Source of the DNA: Gyromitra esculenta
Lineage: Eukaryota > Ascomycota > Pezizomycetes > Pezizales > Discinaceae
Assembly: GCA_038503075.1 (NCBI GenBank)
Contig: JBCAML010000020.1
Coordinates: 1,426,001 to 1,490,000 of the forward strand
DNA length: 64,000 nt
Direction of reading: 5' to 3'
A program made the translations under genes and the position numbers. The notes under the pieces are model-generated. The model was not told the origin of the DNA, did not search any database, and worked only from the letters and a program-made list of their open reading frames with translations. Below, one piece after another: positions 12,901 through 25,316 of the stretch; the stretch's first letter is position 1; each line of letters opens with the position of its first letter.

Positions 12901-14327
12901 TCAGTGTTGCGGACATGTATAGTGTCGTTCAAGAAAGCATCAATAGAAGGGCTGATAATAGCTGCAGAGAGCAATGAGGGGGATTCTATTATTGACCGAA
13001 GGACTAGATATTCATGAATTGCTCTAACTTCGGCTCGTATCTTCGCCAGGCCATCCTCAACATCAGGATTGACATATAACTCGGGCTGGTTGGTGATTGT
13101 GAGCTCGGTCACGCTTCGGATGAGCGCTTTCATGTCCTCGTCTTCAATACCGTTCAAGTCGAGCGGATCAGCCTCAATCTCCTCAGCTTGGCTGAACTGT
13201 TTTGGATTACTCTCAACCGTGTTCGTGGGCGATTTCTCGTTGTTGCGACTCTTTTTTGCCTTCTTCCCAGACTCCTTCTTTTTCGGTTCGTCTCCTTCCG
13301 ATTCCTCCTCTTTCGTCTTTTGGGAGCTAAGCTTCTTTTTGTTCCTCCGTTCCAACTCTTCCATCACTCCTTCCTGGTGAGACTGAGAATGCTGGAAATT
13401 TTGCGGGTCCTCAGTCGACTTATTGGCAATGCTCGCCTCCAGCTGTCTTTGCCGGTGTAACAATATCTTATCCGTTCTAGATTCACCCTTTCTCAGCCCT
13501 AATTCCACCCCAGCAGCTGCGCTCATTTCCTTAGCCCTCTTCATTGCGAGCTGCATCTCCTTTTCCTCAACGCCTTCGGCATTAATGAGAACCCTGATGA
13601 GAGCCACATATCCCGCCCTACTGTCTTCGATAATTTGTTCGTTTGGATCCCAGACCTCCTCCTTCTCGGCTTCCAAGCGTCGCTTCGCTTCCTCCTCCTC
13701 CCGCAACTTGGAAATGTTTTCCTGATGAGCCTTGAGGAGAGCCGCCTCGGCCTTGACTTTTTTCTTCTCGGCATCCGATTTGGCATCCGATTCGGCTTGA
13801 AGAGACTCAACCCAGTCATACCACCGAGTCTTGGAATACTCGATGTCAAGCGTTCGTTTCTCGAGTCGGTGGAGGGTGGTAGTCAGGAGTGCTCGTGACG
13901 ACCGAAGACGTTCGAGGTAAGATTGATGTCCGAAATATACGCAAGCTGAAGTTTAGTATAGAGCTACTACCATCTCACATAGGGGTAAAAGCACACCAGA
14001 TTTATCTGCATAGAAATGAGAATGGTGGAAATCTCTCGCTATAACACATCGCGTAATCAAATTAAACCTCTTCAATAGATAGCCATAGATCTCCTTCAGT
14101 TCCGCCAGATCTTTAATTCCGGAGAAGTCGGTATTCCATATATCCTTAGGTAGGCATTTAGGTGCGCTTTTGTCAAGGGCGTCTAGCTCCGCGGATCTTC
14201 GTTTGTAGCCTTCGTAGAGACCCTGGACCTGGCGAGCATGGAACCGACACAATTGATCATTGACATTAGTTGCCTGGTCAGAGCATTTGGAACCGTCATG
14301 GAGGTTGAGGGCGGTACAGGTACCCAT
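9932..14327 (-). pseudogene. Decayed large Pezizomycotina coiled-coil protein gene with N-terminal Cys/His cluster
   Basis: Remnant of a gene of roughly 1300 codons belonging to a family common in filamentous ascomycetes; its function is unknown to me. Likely exons are 14327-13997, 13945-11961, 11908-11320, 11266-11111, 11059-10760, about 10693-10303 and 10236-9932, with 51-70-bp introns. The start MGTCTALNLHDGSKC leads into a Cys/His-rich segment ending CRFHAR, then a GLYEGYKRR motif, a long charged coiled coil rich in Glu/Lys, and a C-terminal domain with PWSDYIMHD near the end. Four in-frame stops lie at 11414-11416, 11366-11368, 11169-11171 and 10791-10793, and two frameshifts at about 10465 and 10337. 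The stops are TAG or TAA and would be CAG or CAA (Gln) before a C-to-T change. The first two exons are undamaged. Confidence 0.78.
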
Positions 14328-14651
14328 TTTTCGGAGGGGCTGTTTTAGTAGCAGAGACGAAGTTAACGACCACTGGGAGCGGGGTAGTTGTGGGATACAG
14401 AGGAATTGTGTTTCTGCAGAGTTCTATAAATATGGGTGCATGTGGAGACTTGTAAACAAAAGCTCTCTGGATGGAAGGAGGGAGGGAGATCTAACAGCTG
14501 ATGTCTGTAGACACTACCAGAGGGTGATGGCGGTGACGTCGCCCCCAATACCGCTTGAGGCTTGGCAACTGCATAAATTAGTAACAAACATTTATAGTAG
14601 AAACTAATTACATAAGCAATCACAAAACCCTCAAAGCACTGTATAATAGTG
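14328..14651. other. Promoter-side spacer of the decayed gene
   Basis: About 320 bp upstream of the start at 14327. No gene is supported; short ORFs on both strands look fortuitous. Confidence 0.4.
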
Positions 14652-14850
14652 GTACTACAAGTGCAGGGGCAAGTCTAGCGAAGGGTGGTCGTACAGGTGA
14701 AAGATTTCAATTCCTTCCCTCCACAGTTCCCTCAGAAGCCTAATAAACATGTCAAATTAATCAAGAATGCTAAGTATGTACTAAACATCAAACGAAGTTA
14801 ATTAGAACTCAAATGACCTGTTGCCAGATTTATCCCTGTACCCGTAATAC
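14652..14850. mobile_element. Small inverted-repeat element, copy C1
   Basis: The left end GTACTACAAGTGCAGGGG pairs with an inverted copy ending at 14850, with about 28-bp imperfect arms. TA dinucleotides border the arms (14653-14654 and 14848-14849). It is the diverged partner of the element that begins 18 bp to the right. No coding capacity. Confidence 0.65.
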
Positions 14851-14868
14851 AGGGGGAGCGATTCAGTA

Positions 14869-15112
14869 GTACTACGAGTGCAGGGATAAGTGATTCAAAG
14901 CGGCGGTGCCCTAGGTCTAAACTAAACTCTTCTTCACACCAGTTATTACAGCGATTTTCAATCATTCTTGTATCTTCTATCTTTGTATGGTTTCCTTCCT
15001 TTTATTAACTTCGTCATGATAGTGATTTTGGGCATATTTTGTAAGTGAAGGCTGGTGCTTGCGTACCCGCAGCACCGCCACTTTGCATCACTTACCCCTA
15101 CACCCGTAGTAC
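14869..15112. mobile_element. Small inverted-repeat element, copy C2
   Basis: Arms of about 42 bp: the left end GTACTACGAGTGCAGGGATA and its inverted copy ending at 15112 each continue into a GCGGCGGTGC or GTGGCGGTGC block. TA borders lie at 14870-14871 and 15110-15111. The element is 244 bp, non-coding, and in the same family as the copy at 14652-14850. Confidence 0.75.
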
Positions 15113-15448
15113 AAGGTAACCATTCGTGATATGATTGTTAAGTTATCTATTAGTATTAGGAATAGTATACGCACTAATCTGGAAAGAGCCAAGCCCTATA
15201 ATGTCCTTTACATCTACTATCTCGGAAGTTTAGTTAGAGTAGATCAGTAGAGTGCATGAACCTTGCCCTCTGTGAATGAATATTAAGTCGAGATAAGTTA
15301 GGTACAAGTAGTAGTCCCAACTTAGGATTGTGAAGGTACGATTAACTGAACGACAGTAGACGATTAGACCCACGGAAGATGAACCTATGCAAAAAATATC
15401 ATTTTCCATGTTACCCAGTCACGAAATAACAAAGCGTGTCTCCGTCCA

Positions 15449-16049
15449 TATATGTTCTAGCCCGTTTGTCAAGAATGTCCATTTACAAAGTGGCCAGCCT
15501 GCTTTATAAATGGGCCAGCCCATTTACAAAAAGAGCAACTTTGTAGATAGGTTGGCCCATCTCCAAAGTGCTATTCGAACTTGGCCCATATTCAAAGTAA
15601 AATATTTTTTATTAACTACAACTACCAACAAGTCAACTTACTCTAAAAGAATTTCAGCATCCCCACCATTCCGACTCACCTTAGTACTCATAGCCACTTA
15701 AAAAACAACATAAAAACAGCAGGCTTCAAATTCTACAACCATCATCACGGTATCATCTAGCATCCTGAGCGGGCCGAGCTCTTGGAACGCCATCTTTTTT
15801 GCAGCCGATGGGTGCGCTTTAGTTCATGATAAAATTGCTATGGTGGTGGGGTGCGCTTGAGTTCATGATAAAGTGGCTATAGTAGTGGGCTGTGATGAGT
15901 TGACTGGTACCTTGAGTTGCATTCTGAGTGGAGACTCATGGTCCAAGCTTCCGATGGTCCAAGCTTTGCGGTTGCACTTTGGATATGGGCCACCAACTAG
16001 TGCCACTTTGTAAACGGGATTTAATGACATACGGGCCAGAACATATATA
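15449..16049. mobile_element. Long-TIR element F1 (GTTCTGGCC family)
   Basis: Both ends read TATATATGTTCTRGCCCG going inward, followed by shared subterminal sequence with GTTTACAAAGTGGC. The subterminal zones hold several copies of a GGCCC/TTTACAAAGTGG word, resembling arrays of transposase-binding sites. About 600 bp, with no transposase frame. Related elements lie near 25.7, 56.7 and 60.1 kb. Confidence 0.75.
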
Positions 16050-16273
16050 CAGGAGTTAATTATGATCGTTCCCCTAGCAACGGAAAATATTCGTGCCTAA
16101 CTGTCCAAAGCCCCTCAAACTAAAATCGATCCTTGATAGCGTTTTCATGTTGATTTTGTAGGTTCCATTCCCTAGTATAATGGCAAGTCGTGATCAGTTG
16201 GCAGGAGATACTCTATGCAAGAGGATTATAGGCGGGCCTTACCGGAGAGTATAACCTCATGATACAGGCATAA

Positions 16274-19200
16274 TCAAGCCCACCTCTCAATGACAATGGA
16301 ATCTGCGTGAGATTCTATAGCCTCTTTAACACGAGCCAGAGCCCCCTTGAAATCTTCCCCTTTGCTTGCTTTGATAACCGCACTCAGAGACACCGAAAAG
16401 TCGTGTTTTAGTAACCGAAGCAGCGTTCTGCCCTCGCAATCATCAAGTTTCTCGGAGCCGAGTTTCAGAAGAGTGAGTTCGATGATCTCAAGAAATCCAG
16501 CATCTTCAAATGTCTTCAAAATTGGCACTGAAATGTCCAATAGGTGTTTTTGTGTTGCGAAGCAGTCTCGACCGTTGCCATCTCTGCCGCCAGACACTGT
16601 AGCAAGCAAAAGCTCCGCAGCAAGCACCACCACCCTCTCTACCCCGATCCGATCCAAACCTAGCACATCTACCTGGGACATTTCTCTTCTCCCTTCATTG
16701 AGGAGCCAAGAAACCGTATCTTTCGACTCACTGGCAAAAGCCTGCTCAGGTATTTGAGTGAAAAGGAAAGATAGGGTTCCTACAACCTTCGTTTTCCTCT
16801 CGACAACTGCAGTGGACAGGATCTCCGCGCATGCTGTGACCCACAAGATAACCTTTTTCGTGTCCTTATCTCTTATACTCGATATCCACCTGTCGCCAAA
16901 GGCTCGAATAAGTTGCATTAAATCCTTATTGAACTTGGCGCTCATAAAGTCCTCGAATGCGTTGACCCAGACCTTCGCCATGATTTTGATCAGCTTATCG
17001 TCTTTAGACTCGACCACGGCAAAAAAAAATTCGATTGCCGAGGTTTCCACATCTCTTATTCCGTCGTCATTTTCGTCCTCGATGAGGCTTTTGAGACTTT
17101 TAACACATTCGTAGAGGAGTCCCTCGACGAGTACAGGTTTGCCTTCATGGAGAACGAAGGCGAGTGCTTTAGTGTATAACTTCGACAGCATTTCAACACC
17201 CTCTTGAAAACCTTTATGGACCGCTGCCTGGAGTATCACCATCCCTTTCTCAACTATGAAGTGTAGAAAGCCTTCACGACCTGCTCTGGATGCCACTTTG
17301 AAAGCGCTGAACCCGATTTCAAACAGTACGTTGAGTGTTCGTCTATTTCCTTTATCGATTGCCTTCATGAATTCTTGAATAACCTTTTCTGCTCTTTTCT
17401 CCACGCCAGGAAGTCGTCCCTTGATGATTTCCGTTTCAATGATGTTCATCGCGTGTATGGTGGCACCATCCAGTTCGGAAGCACGACGCAGGACTCCAGA
17501 CCCCGTTGCAATAGCTCCGTGCTTTTTCAGAAGTGTCGCCATTTCTTCATGACCGGAGAACATTGCAGCATCGATAGGGCTTCCGTGTTGACCACCTTGT
17601 GCGCCAACGCTAGCACCTCTGTTAAGAAGCAACTGCGCTATTTCCTTCCAATCTCGATAAGCCGCTGCCTGTAGAGGGCTCCCGTGAATTCCACCTCCAG
17701 CATTCGCATCAGCTTCCTTATCCAACAGTAATCTTACGATGTCCGAGTTCCCTTCAAAAGCAGCAGCCTGTAGTGGGGTACCATGATTTCCATACTGCAA
17801 ATTAATATCGGCGCCTTGCTCTAAAAGCCATCCCACGACGTCGATATGATCTTCATAAGCAGCTGCGTGGAGAGCAGACCCGTAGTCACCGACTGGGGTA
17901 TTCAGGTCAACTCCAAAGCTAAATATCTTCTTCACAAGCTCCAGATGACCTCTGGCTGAGGCTAATTCCAGCCACTTGATCCATTCTCCGTCGTTTTTTT
18001 TAGCGCTAACAGCTAGCAGCTCGAAGACACCCATGTGTCCATAATCTACCGCCAGGTGCATAGGTGTGCAGGGTGAGAGTCTGTTTTCGTTGGAATTTGC
18101 TTGTGGGTCGGCGCCATTTTTGAGGAGTATACTAACAGTTGCTCTGTGTCCATTTGCTGCGGCCCAATGCAGGGGCGTTCGTCCAATGCCATCACGGCTG
18201 CTAGCTGTAGCCCAGGCTAGAGGGGGTTTACCCCAGATGCTTTTGTCTCCTTTCATGCTAATTTCCCGTGCCGAAAATGCTTGCTCGACGAGTTTGTGTA
18301 AACCTTGATAGCACAAGATGTGCATAGGTGTTGCGTTACGCGGGAATGGACCTCTACCTTCAGAGTACCAGTATATCCGAAAGGAAAAATTCATGTTGAT
18401 TCTTTGCCCTGCCCAGGCTAGGATATTTTTCCACAGCAGAGGATGTCCTTGGACGTTCCGGATATGGTAGGACCAGTGAAGAGCCGAGTACTTCAAGAAG
18501 GGGTATTTTTTGACCCGCTGTAAATCTTCTTCAGGTTCATTAGTTGAATCTGAAGGAATGCTAGAAAAATCCCGGAAAGAAAGGTATGTGAGGCAAGTGA
18601 TGGAATTTTTCAACTCTACATCGGATAAGTCGAGGCTGAATTCGAAAAGGCTATCGTGATCAGCCTCGAGAAAGAACTCTTTGACTGATTGATGGACGAG
18701 CTTAACTACGTGATTCGCTCCCACAATTTTGATGAAAGGCGAGCACTTTGATTTTACCTCTTCCAGAAAGTTTCCGGCGTGGAGCTTGTCTTCTAAATCG
18801 TTCGTGCAAGTATGGCTGTCTCGAAGGGCGTATGCAATTCGTAGTTCCGCTAGAGTCAAGGGTGTATGTGCTGTAATAAGCCATCTAAAAAGCCGCTTCG
18901 TACTATCCCTTCGGGCTAGGGGAACTAGTTCTAGGATCGCAGTATAGTAGCCGTACAAGGTTTTCTCTTTCTTCACTCCTAAATTCTCTGCATCGCCTTT
19001 TGAGGTTATAGAGGTACGAGCTAGGGCTTTAATAGACTCAAGCCTTTTCTCCACGCCTTCAACGCTCCATTCATAGTCCCAACTGTTGATAAACATCTCC
19101 CACGCCAAAGAAGCCCACAGAAACATTCCACCTGCTTGCTCCAGAATAGTATCCCTAACTCTTTTCCTTAGATCTTCGTTGATGTTCTCGATGGGCTTAA

Positions 19201-21281
19201 ACTCCTTCATCTTTTGTGAAATGAATCGACTGATATCAACCTTCACAAAGTCTTCGAGGAGGGATATCGGTGTGACTGGAGTACTTGGGCCCCGTAAAAC
19301 CTGAAACAAGTCGGCCCCCGGATATGGTCTGCTTGTGACGATGAGTTTAACGTGACTATTATGCTTCACTAGTCCGAATAAACCTTCTAAGAGCTGCGTC
19401 TTTTCCCCATTGCATTCGTCAATAGCATCCAGTATGAGAAGCGTTTTTGGAACTTTATCCAAAACTTGTTTTAGAAGATCGAGCATTTTTGTGAGCGTAT
19501 ACGAGAAGGATCTATCAGCGCTGCTCGTGCTTTTAATGATCTCATAGCCTAAATTTGCCTTTTGGTGCAATATTTGATGCAGAAATGCGGCCAGAACGTT
19601 TAAAGGGTCCGATTTTGCTGTCTCCTTACTGTCGCAAAAAAAATAAAGTAGAATTGGTCTGTTTCCAGGTGCAACGGGCACGTTGCAATCGCGCTGAAAT
19701 TTGCCGATAAGAGATGCGGCCGTTATTGTTTTGCCGCTCCCAACTTCTCCGGTCAACCAAAGGATCCTGTCTCTTGACGATGATTCCCATTTCTTGTATT
19801 CCTGGTTATTGAAAATCCATTCGGCAGTGTTCTTGCACCGTTTTGATAATGCTTCTTTAAGATGCGCCTCGTAGTCAACCTTGTGTAATCTCTTGCTGTG
19901 TTCCAAAAACTCTTTCGGAAGTTCTCTAGCTAGAAGGATATACTATTTAGTTCCATGCACTATTACATAAACTTTCTACTAGCATATGTTCATACTAACT
20001 ATTTGCTGATCTTTCTGCTGAACCTTGAGCCATTCCGCAGAGGTGTCTAAACATTATCTTAAACCCTTCATCATCCGCCGATCGAAATCTACACATTGTA
20101 CGATGGTCGGCGTTCAACCCAACCTGTGTCTCGACATTGGTGCCGAGCCCTAGAACCGCAGAAGTCTTGCCTACAACCTACAAGAGATTCGTAATTGAGT
20201 GAGCCACGCCTAATTGAGAGGCCTGAGAGGGTACTATATACTTACAGGTCTACTAAGCGGTGGAGTAGTTTTCATCTCAAAGAACGAAACAATCTTTACT
20301 ATCCTTCGTTCTTGACCATCTGTATGATGCCGGAAGTTTTCGGCGATTTCTTGTAGTGTCGCGGAATCCCTTTCTAGAGATTTTACAAAATCCGACAGAA
20401 ACTTCTTGCGGCTAAGGAAGCTCGTACCGGTGAGGTTTGCGACGCGGGCGATCTTTGTAGCTAGGTTCGCGACGTCCGATCCTTGGTGAGGAGTTCCCAT
20501 AAATATTATACCGTAGATTGACTCTTTCAGTGTGCCGTAATCCTTGGTGTTATTATGAGCATTGAGGAACGCCTTATTTAGGAATTAGTAGGATTCCTTT
20601 CCCTTAACAATGGCTGGACCTTTTACTATATACCTTCTTCGCAACGATTCCGCCCAAGCTATGGCAAATAAAAATGATGGGTCGTGTCATCTCAAGCTAT
20701 TTTGTTAGCCTAGGACTCCATTTTAAAACATTGCAACACATAACCCCCGGAAAGCATACCTCTCTATCCGTTCTTTTACCTTGAAGTTCATCAAGAAGGT
20801 TGTTTGCGATATCTCCCAGCATGGCCGTAGAGCTATTAAAAACCATGGTAGCGTCATAGCCAAAAGTAAAAACTCTGGCTGTATTTCCCAGATGTTTGAC
20901 TTGGGGCAGATCTCCCAGCCAGAAATACTGCGTTTGAGCATTTGTCCAAGTGTTCTTACGATGACCATTTAGTCCATGAACAGCAACGATACTAAAAAGT
21001 AATTAACCAGGTATTCTTTTATCAAAACACTAGAGCCGCTGGATTCTTACTCAACCTCGATCTGCGACTTACTGCGGCTATCAACGTCCACACTTGGATT
21101 CAGCAATTCTAACCCAAACGGGTTTTGTTGTTTTCGCGAGTTGGGGCTATCGCCTCGATCATTATCTCCCTATATCGAACAGTTTCTTAGGTTATATTAC
21201 CAACAGTTAGCTCGAGCAGCTTGCACTTACCGGCCTAATTCTGAAGCAGTCATAGAAAAGGTTTATGAGATCTCGAGACAT
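16274..21281 (-). CDS. NLR-like STAND protein: SesB-type hydrolase, NACHT, ankyrin repeats
   Basis: A complete seven-exon gene (21281-21231, 21169-21051, 20991-20760, 20696-20634, 20572-20246, 20177-20000, 19929-16274) whose introns of 59-70 bp all keep phase; 1541 aa. Residues of about 57-260 form an alpha/beta hydrolase with VAVHGLNGH, the nucleophile elbow CHSLGGI and MGTPHQGSD, the SesB/DUF676-like effector domain of fungal NLRs. Exon 7 starts the NACHT NTPase with Walker A GEVGSGKT (about residues 384-391) and Walker B LLILDAIDEC. Ankyrin repeats run from roughly residue 880 to 1130 (for example GRTPLHWAAANGH), and the last 400 residues are mostly helical. By analogy with fungal NWD2 and het-related proteins, ankyrins may sense a ligand and trigger the hydrolase, in nonself recognition or cell death. 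This role is inferred from architecture. The gene appears intact. Confidence 0.88.
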
Positions 21282-22017
21282 TTTATTCTGTACAGCTAAT
21301 ATAAATAGAGTGAAATAAAATCTTCCAAAAACGTAAAGGCCGCCCTTGATGCGTAAATAGGAGATGGCTAAGATTCTGGGGTCTCGGGGAAAATAGTAGT
21401 AATTGCAAATATAGTGATATCTAGGGGTCGAGACTTGATGCGAGGTGAGGGAATTTCCCAGGAAGAATCAATACAACACTATGTTATATTCCCCATTACA
21501 CTCGTGCAGAATATTTCATGGCTCCATATAGCGTCTCCGATCTCTCTGTCGGTTTTATGTTACTATTTTATTTTATAGAGGTGTACGCATCGATATCAAG
21601 CCATCATATTTCCGAGAATTCAGAAGCATGTTTGAGAATTCCAATAGGTTAACCATGATGCGGGCTTTGAGCATTGGGGCCAATTGCATAACCTGTCACC
21701 AAACTTGCGGCAAGCACTGCGCACGGTTAGCGTAGAGTACAGCTACTGTATGTAACCGTGAAACACGACCCCGCTCTGCCGCATGGCTTATGCAGAGTAC
21801 GAGCTTCGGAATGGTTGGATTTTATGGCTTGGACACTCTCCCATCGCGTTTGGTGAAGTACTGCTGTGATGCTCATTTGCTTAAATGGTTTGAGATTGGA
21901 ACGCATTTGTCTCAGTGAGAGCCTCTCAAGCACAGCCTTCCCTTACACCAAATCTCTCCACCTCTAAACTCTCATCACTGATATTCCTGGGGTATATCCT
22001 TTGAGAGATGTGCTTTC

Positions 22018-22147
22018 TACTCGAATTTGACTGACGTTTTTGGAATGGGCTAGGTCCGCATACCTATGTACAAAATTGTATCGAATCTGTAATTTTGTAT
22101 GGGAAGCATAGGCAGCCCGTTCTAAAAACGTCAGTCAAATACGAGTA
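22018..22147. repeat. TACTC hairpin element H1
   Basis: A 130-bp near-palindrome. The left arm TACTCGAATTTGACTGACGT is repeated in inverse at the right end, which finishes CGAGTA, with arms of about 35 bp. The stem word TGACTGACGTTTTTGG is shared in diverged form with the copy at 22796. Confidence 0.85.
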
Positions 22148-22795
22148 CACCTACAAATATACTTGGGCCGGGGTAGGGTGTCACGAATATTCACCTTGCG
22201 TATATTTCGTCACAGTCGCGCTCCATGTCTAGTGGCCAGCCGGTTATCAGCTGCAGTAGAAATCCTAACAATGAAAGGTGCAAATGCAAAGAGGGAGAAG
22301 GTTAAGACATTATCTCGCTACTGAGGTAGCTACGGAGTGAGTTCGTTTATTCGGTACCTAGCTGCAGGGTAAGCAATAGTAAGACAGCTTCGAGTATATT
22401 CTATATTCCTTGCAATTGGCCTTGGTCTACGGATTCCCATACCCCAAATCAAAACCTCGAATACAGTTCAGAATTAATCTTTTTAGATGTTACCTTTGGA
22501 TATACCCGCCGAATTTGAAACTTGGCTAGAGATGTGTTTTACGATGAGGCAGCTGAAGGGAAACAGAGCCAGTCAGTATTTCAATAACATATATTGATTC
22601 ATTCGTTGCACAAATCGAAACACGTACTTCACTGCACAATCCTGCGCCTTCCACCCGTCATCGATTCCCGCTGTCAAAACCTCCCACACGCACGAAAACA
22701 AGTGGTAGTTTCCTCATCGAAGAGAAAGCAAGATATCTATTAGGAAAATGACCTCCTCGGAGATAGACGTAACCCAAGAGAGATCTTTGAACGCA

Positions 22796-22910
22796 TACTC
22801 GTAATTGGCTGACGTTTTGCATCGGGCTGGCTCTGCATACCATACAACATTGCAAAAAGCGAATGGGGCACGGGCCAGCCCGGTGTACAAACGCCTGTCA
22901 TTTACGAGTA
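22796..22910. repeat. TACTC hairpin element H2
   Basis: A 115-bp inverted repeat beginning TACTCGTAATTGGCTGACGT and ending with the inverse ACGAGTA. The arms continue into CGGGCTGGC. Same end sequences and a related stem as the copy at 22018. Confidence 0.8.
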
Positions 22911-24152
22911 GAGTAGGAGCACCAAGACATCTACAAGAAATATACGTTAAGATCGACAAGCTCTATCTGCCTTACATGTGCCTACATGAGATAGCAATTC
23001 AATGTTGATTACCAACGTGCACCAAGAAGCTATAATTCGCAAAGTTTTCTGTCTCCTCTCTAGTTTTCTTCTTCCCCCCTTATCTCTCAATATCGTTTTC
23101 TCTTCCCTCGTTCTCGCTCATTCCACACTCCCCCTTGTTCTCCTGTGCTTTGGTGTCGTAGTCCCTCGTTCCGTCCCTTTCTCAGCTCCCTCTGGCCCCT
23201 CTATAGTCTCCGTTACCCCTTGTCTCAATCCCTTCCCCTCCACTGTAACTTTGCTCAATGTAGTTTTCCTTCCCCAAAGTTCGGTGATATATAGTACATA
23301 GATAGCTATAGTTCCTTCTGACACAGATTTTCCAAACCATTTGTTTCTCTATACCCACCTCTTCTCATCTTCAACTGAGGAGGCAAACACAGCTTGATCC
23401 TCAGTAAAAATTTTAAATTAATAATTGTCATTGGGGTACGGTAGGGCGTTTTACGACCGGCCGCTTTGAAAAAAAATCATGTTCGCCAAAAAGTACTCAT
23501 AGTTCCCAAACTTATACGAAATTGTGTCGGATTCGATTGTATTTTGTCTCTGTATTTCCGGAGGCAAAGTTGTACTCTGATGCAACAAATGATTCCCCTG
23601 AAACGGTTACGTGGGTACCCTCACGTCTGCCCAGAGGGATGAATGTGCTTGGTTAATGAAGAAAGCGTGTTCATATAGATAATGAATGTGTTCGTATATC
23701 TGTGCCTGGCAGTGGGGAAGAAAGGATGGAGAAACCCTAGCGAGGCGGCTACCAGGATGTCTTAAACGACGGCACATCTAGAACTTGACTTGCCTAACTA
23801 TCTACCGGCGCTCGCAAAGCCCGTTATATACATAAGACACAGATCCAAAGAAACGGGGGACGCTGTCACGGAATAGGATGGCAAAGTGTTGCATGGATCA
23901 CCAATATAAATTTTTGGGGAGACTGAAAGCTCTCGTCCAGTGCCTTAATGGTCAAATAGACGAAGCTATTGTGTAGTAGACTGTGTCCTAGGTATATATT
24001 GGTATAAATAAAACGATAGTAAGAAAGATAGTAGCGAAATTAACCCTAACCCTCAACCATAGCCACGCTATAATAGGACCAAGTCACGGGGAGGTAGCCG
24101 CCAAAAATAGGACTCCTATTCAACCCACCTATCAGACCTATTTGGACGCCTA

Positions 24153-24480
24153 CAGTATTATCTCGCCTATAGTGAACACGACTGACCGGGGATAGTCCAG
24201 GCGAAATCAATAATCGAATATAAATTTCAGGTTTAGGGTTTGAATCTAGCAACTCAACAGCAATAGAGTGGAGATCAATGCTCCTCAATTCATGAAAATT
24301 TATAGATGATTTGTCTATTACAATATAGAAACAGGTGAAAGATTTTGTGGAGATTTGGTTAAAGACTTGGGGACTTGAAATCAAAAGCTAGCCTGGTAAT
24401 GTTGACTTGGCCTATCAAAAACTAGACCAGTTGCCAACAGCCCCCGGTCGGTCGTGTTCACTATAGGCGAGATAATACGG
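24153..24480. mobile_element. pogo-like MITE P1, TA-flanked
   Basis: A 328-bp element with inverted repeats of about 41 bp: the left end CAGTATTATCTCGCCTATAG and its inverse at the right, which ends ATAATACGG. TA borders lie at 24151-24152 and 24481-24482. The ends resemble those of the pogo-type transposon at 47750-52115 (CGTATAATCTCG, then GAACACG and GTTGG-AACTGGTC words), so it is probably a deletion derivative of a relative. No coding capacity. Confidence 0.85.
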
Positions 24481-24482
24481 TA

Positions 24483-25316
24483 TCTCTGGCCGTAGGCATT
24501 ATAAGTCATACTATAATGCGAATAACGGATCACTGGTTTCCTAACTAATCCGCTAAGTAGCGAATAAGGAAGCTGGAGTAGAATCAGTGGTTGTTAGTGA
24601 TAGCCCTAGTTCTCTGGTTTAGGGTTCTGTGGGGTACTAAATTTCACCCGCAACGATTTCATTCCCCTCTCCCCGCAAGCGTGGATATAATTAAGCTGGA
24701 CTAGAGTGTCAATGTCTACATATGTGTACGTATCGAGAACTTAACTTCGATAGGGTTAAATTATGTTGATAAAGTTAACGTTGTCCACGGGGTGATCGCG
24801 AACACTGGTGTTCGAACAGGGGATTTAGGCTAATAAGGTCCCAGATCCGCGGCTTGGCAGCTTACTTTCTCACCAAAAACTTCTGTTCGTCAACACCCAA
24901 TATTCGCTATCACCCCATGAACGACTGCACCGCTTGCTGGCGCTAAATGTCTAAAATGATACTGAAAGAGGGAGACAGTGGAAATATTTTTCACATCCAC
25001 TTCGGAGGTTGTGAAATTATAGCTTACTATCACGATCAGCCTTATGTAATTTAATAATTTCACAAGAACTAAAATCGGGGCCGTTCTGGGAAACATACCT
25101 CGTGCGTAAGTTTAGTGGATGCGGATGGATAAAATCAAGCCGTGGCTTTGGTTACAATTGCAATTAACCTAATACAAAAGAAGGAAAAGGAACGAACGAG
25201 GGTGAAAGTGGAAATTCAAGAGATAGAGATATGACATCATAGGCAAAACGAAATGATTGAACTTGATCCATAACTTTCGACCTCCGCCGCCACCGAAGCT
25301 AGAATGCCTAAATCAC
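24483..25316. other. Intergenic, no supported gene
   Basis: No recognisable frame, repeat or RNA gene in about 830 bp. A minus-strand frame at 24890-25096 has no recognisable features. Confidence 0.45.

Larger units (their letters stand above)
21282..24152. other. Intergenic region upstream of the NLR gene
   Basis: It contains the NLR promoter side and two small hairpin elements, described separately. A pyrimidine-rich stretch at about 23040-23260 produces long frames on both strands but no recognisable protein. No other gene is supported. Confidence 0.55.

Noticed and set aside
23002..23324. Overlapping frames of about 70-100 codons on both strands
   Set aside because: Pyrimidine-rich composition opens frames on both strands; no signal peptide followed by a credible mature protein.
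24040..24056. CCCTAACCCT telomere-like word
   Set aside because: Only two imperfect units, not an array; no evidence of a chromosome end.
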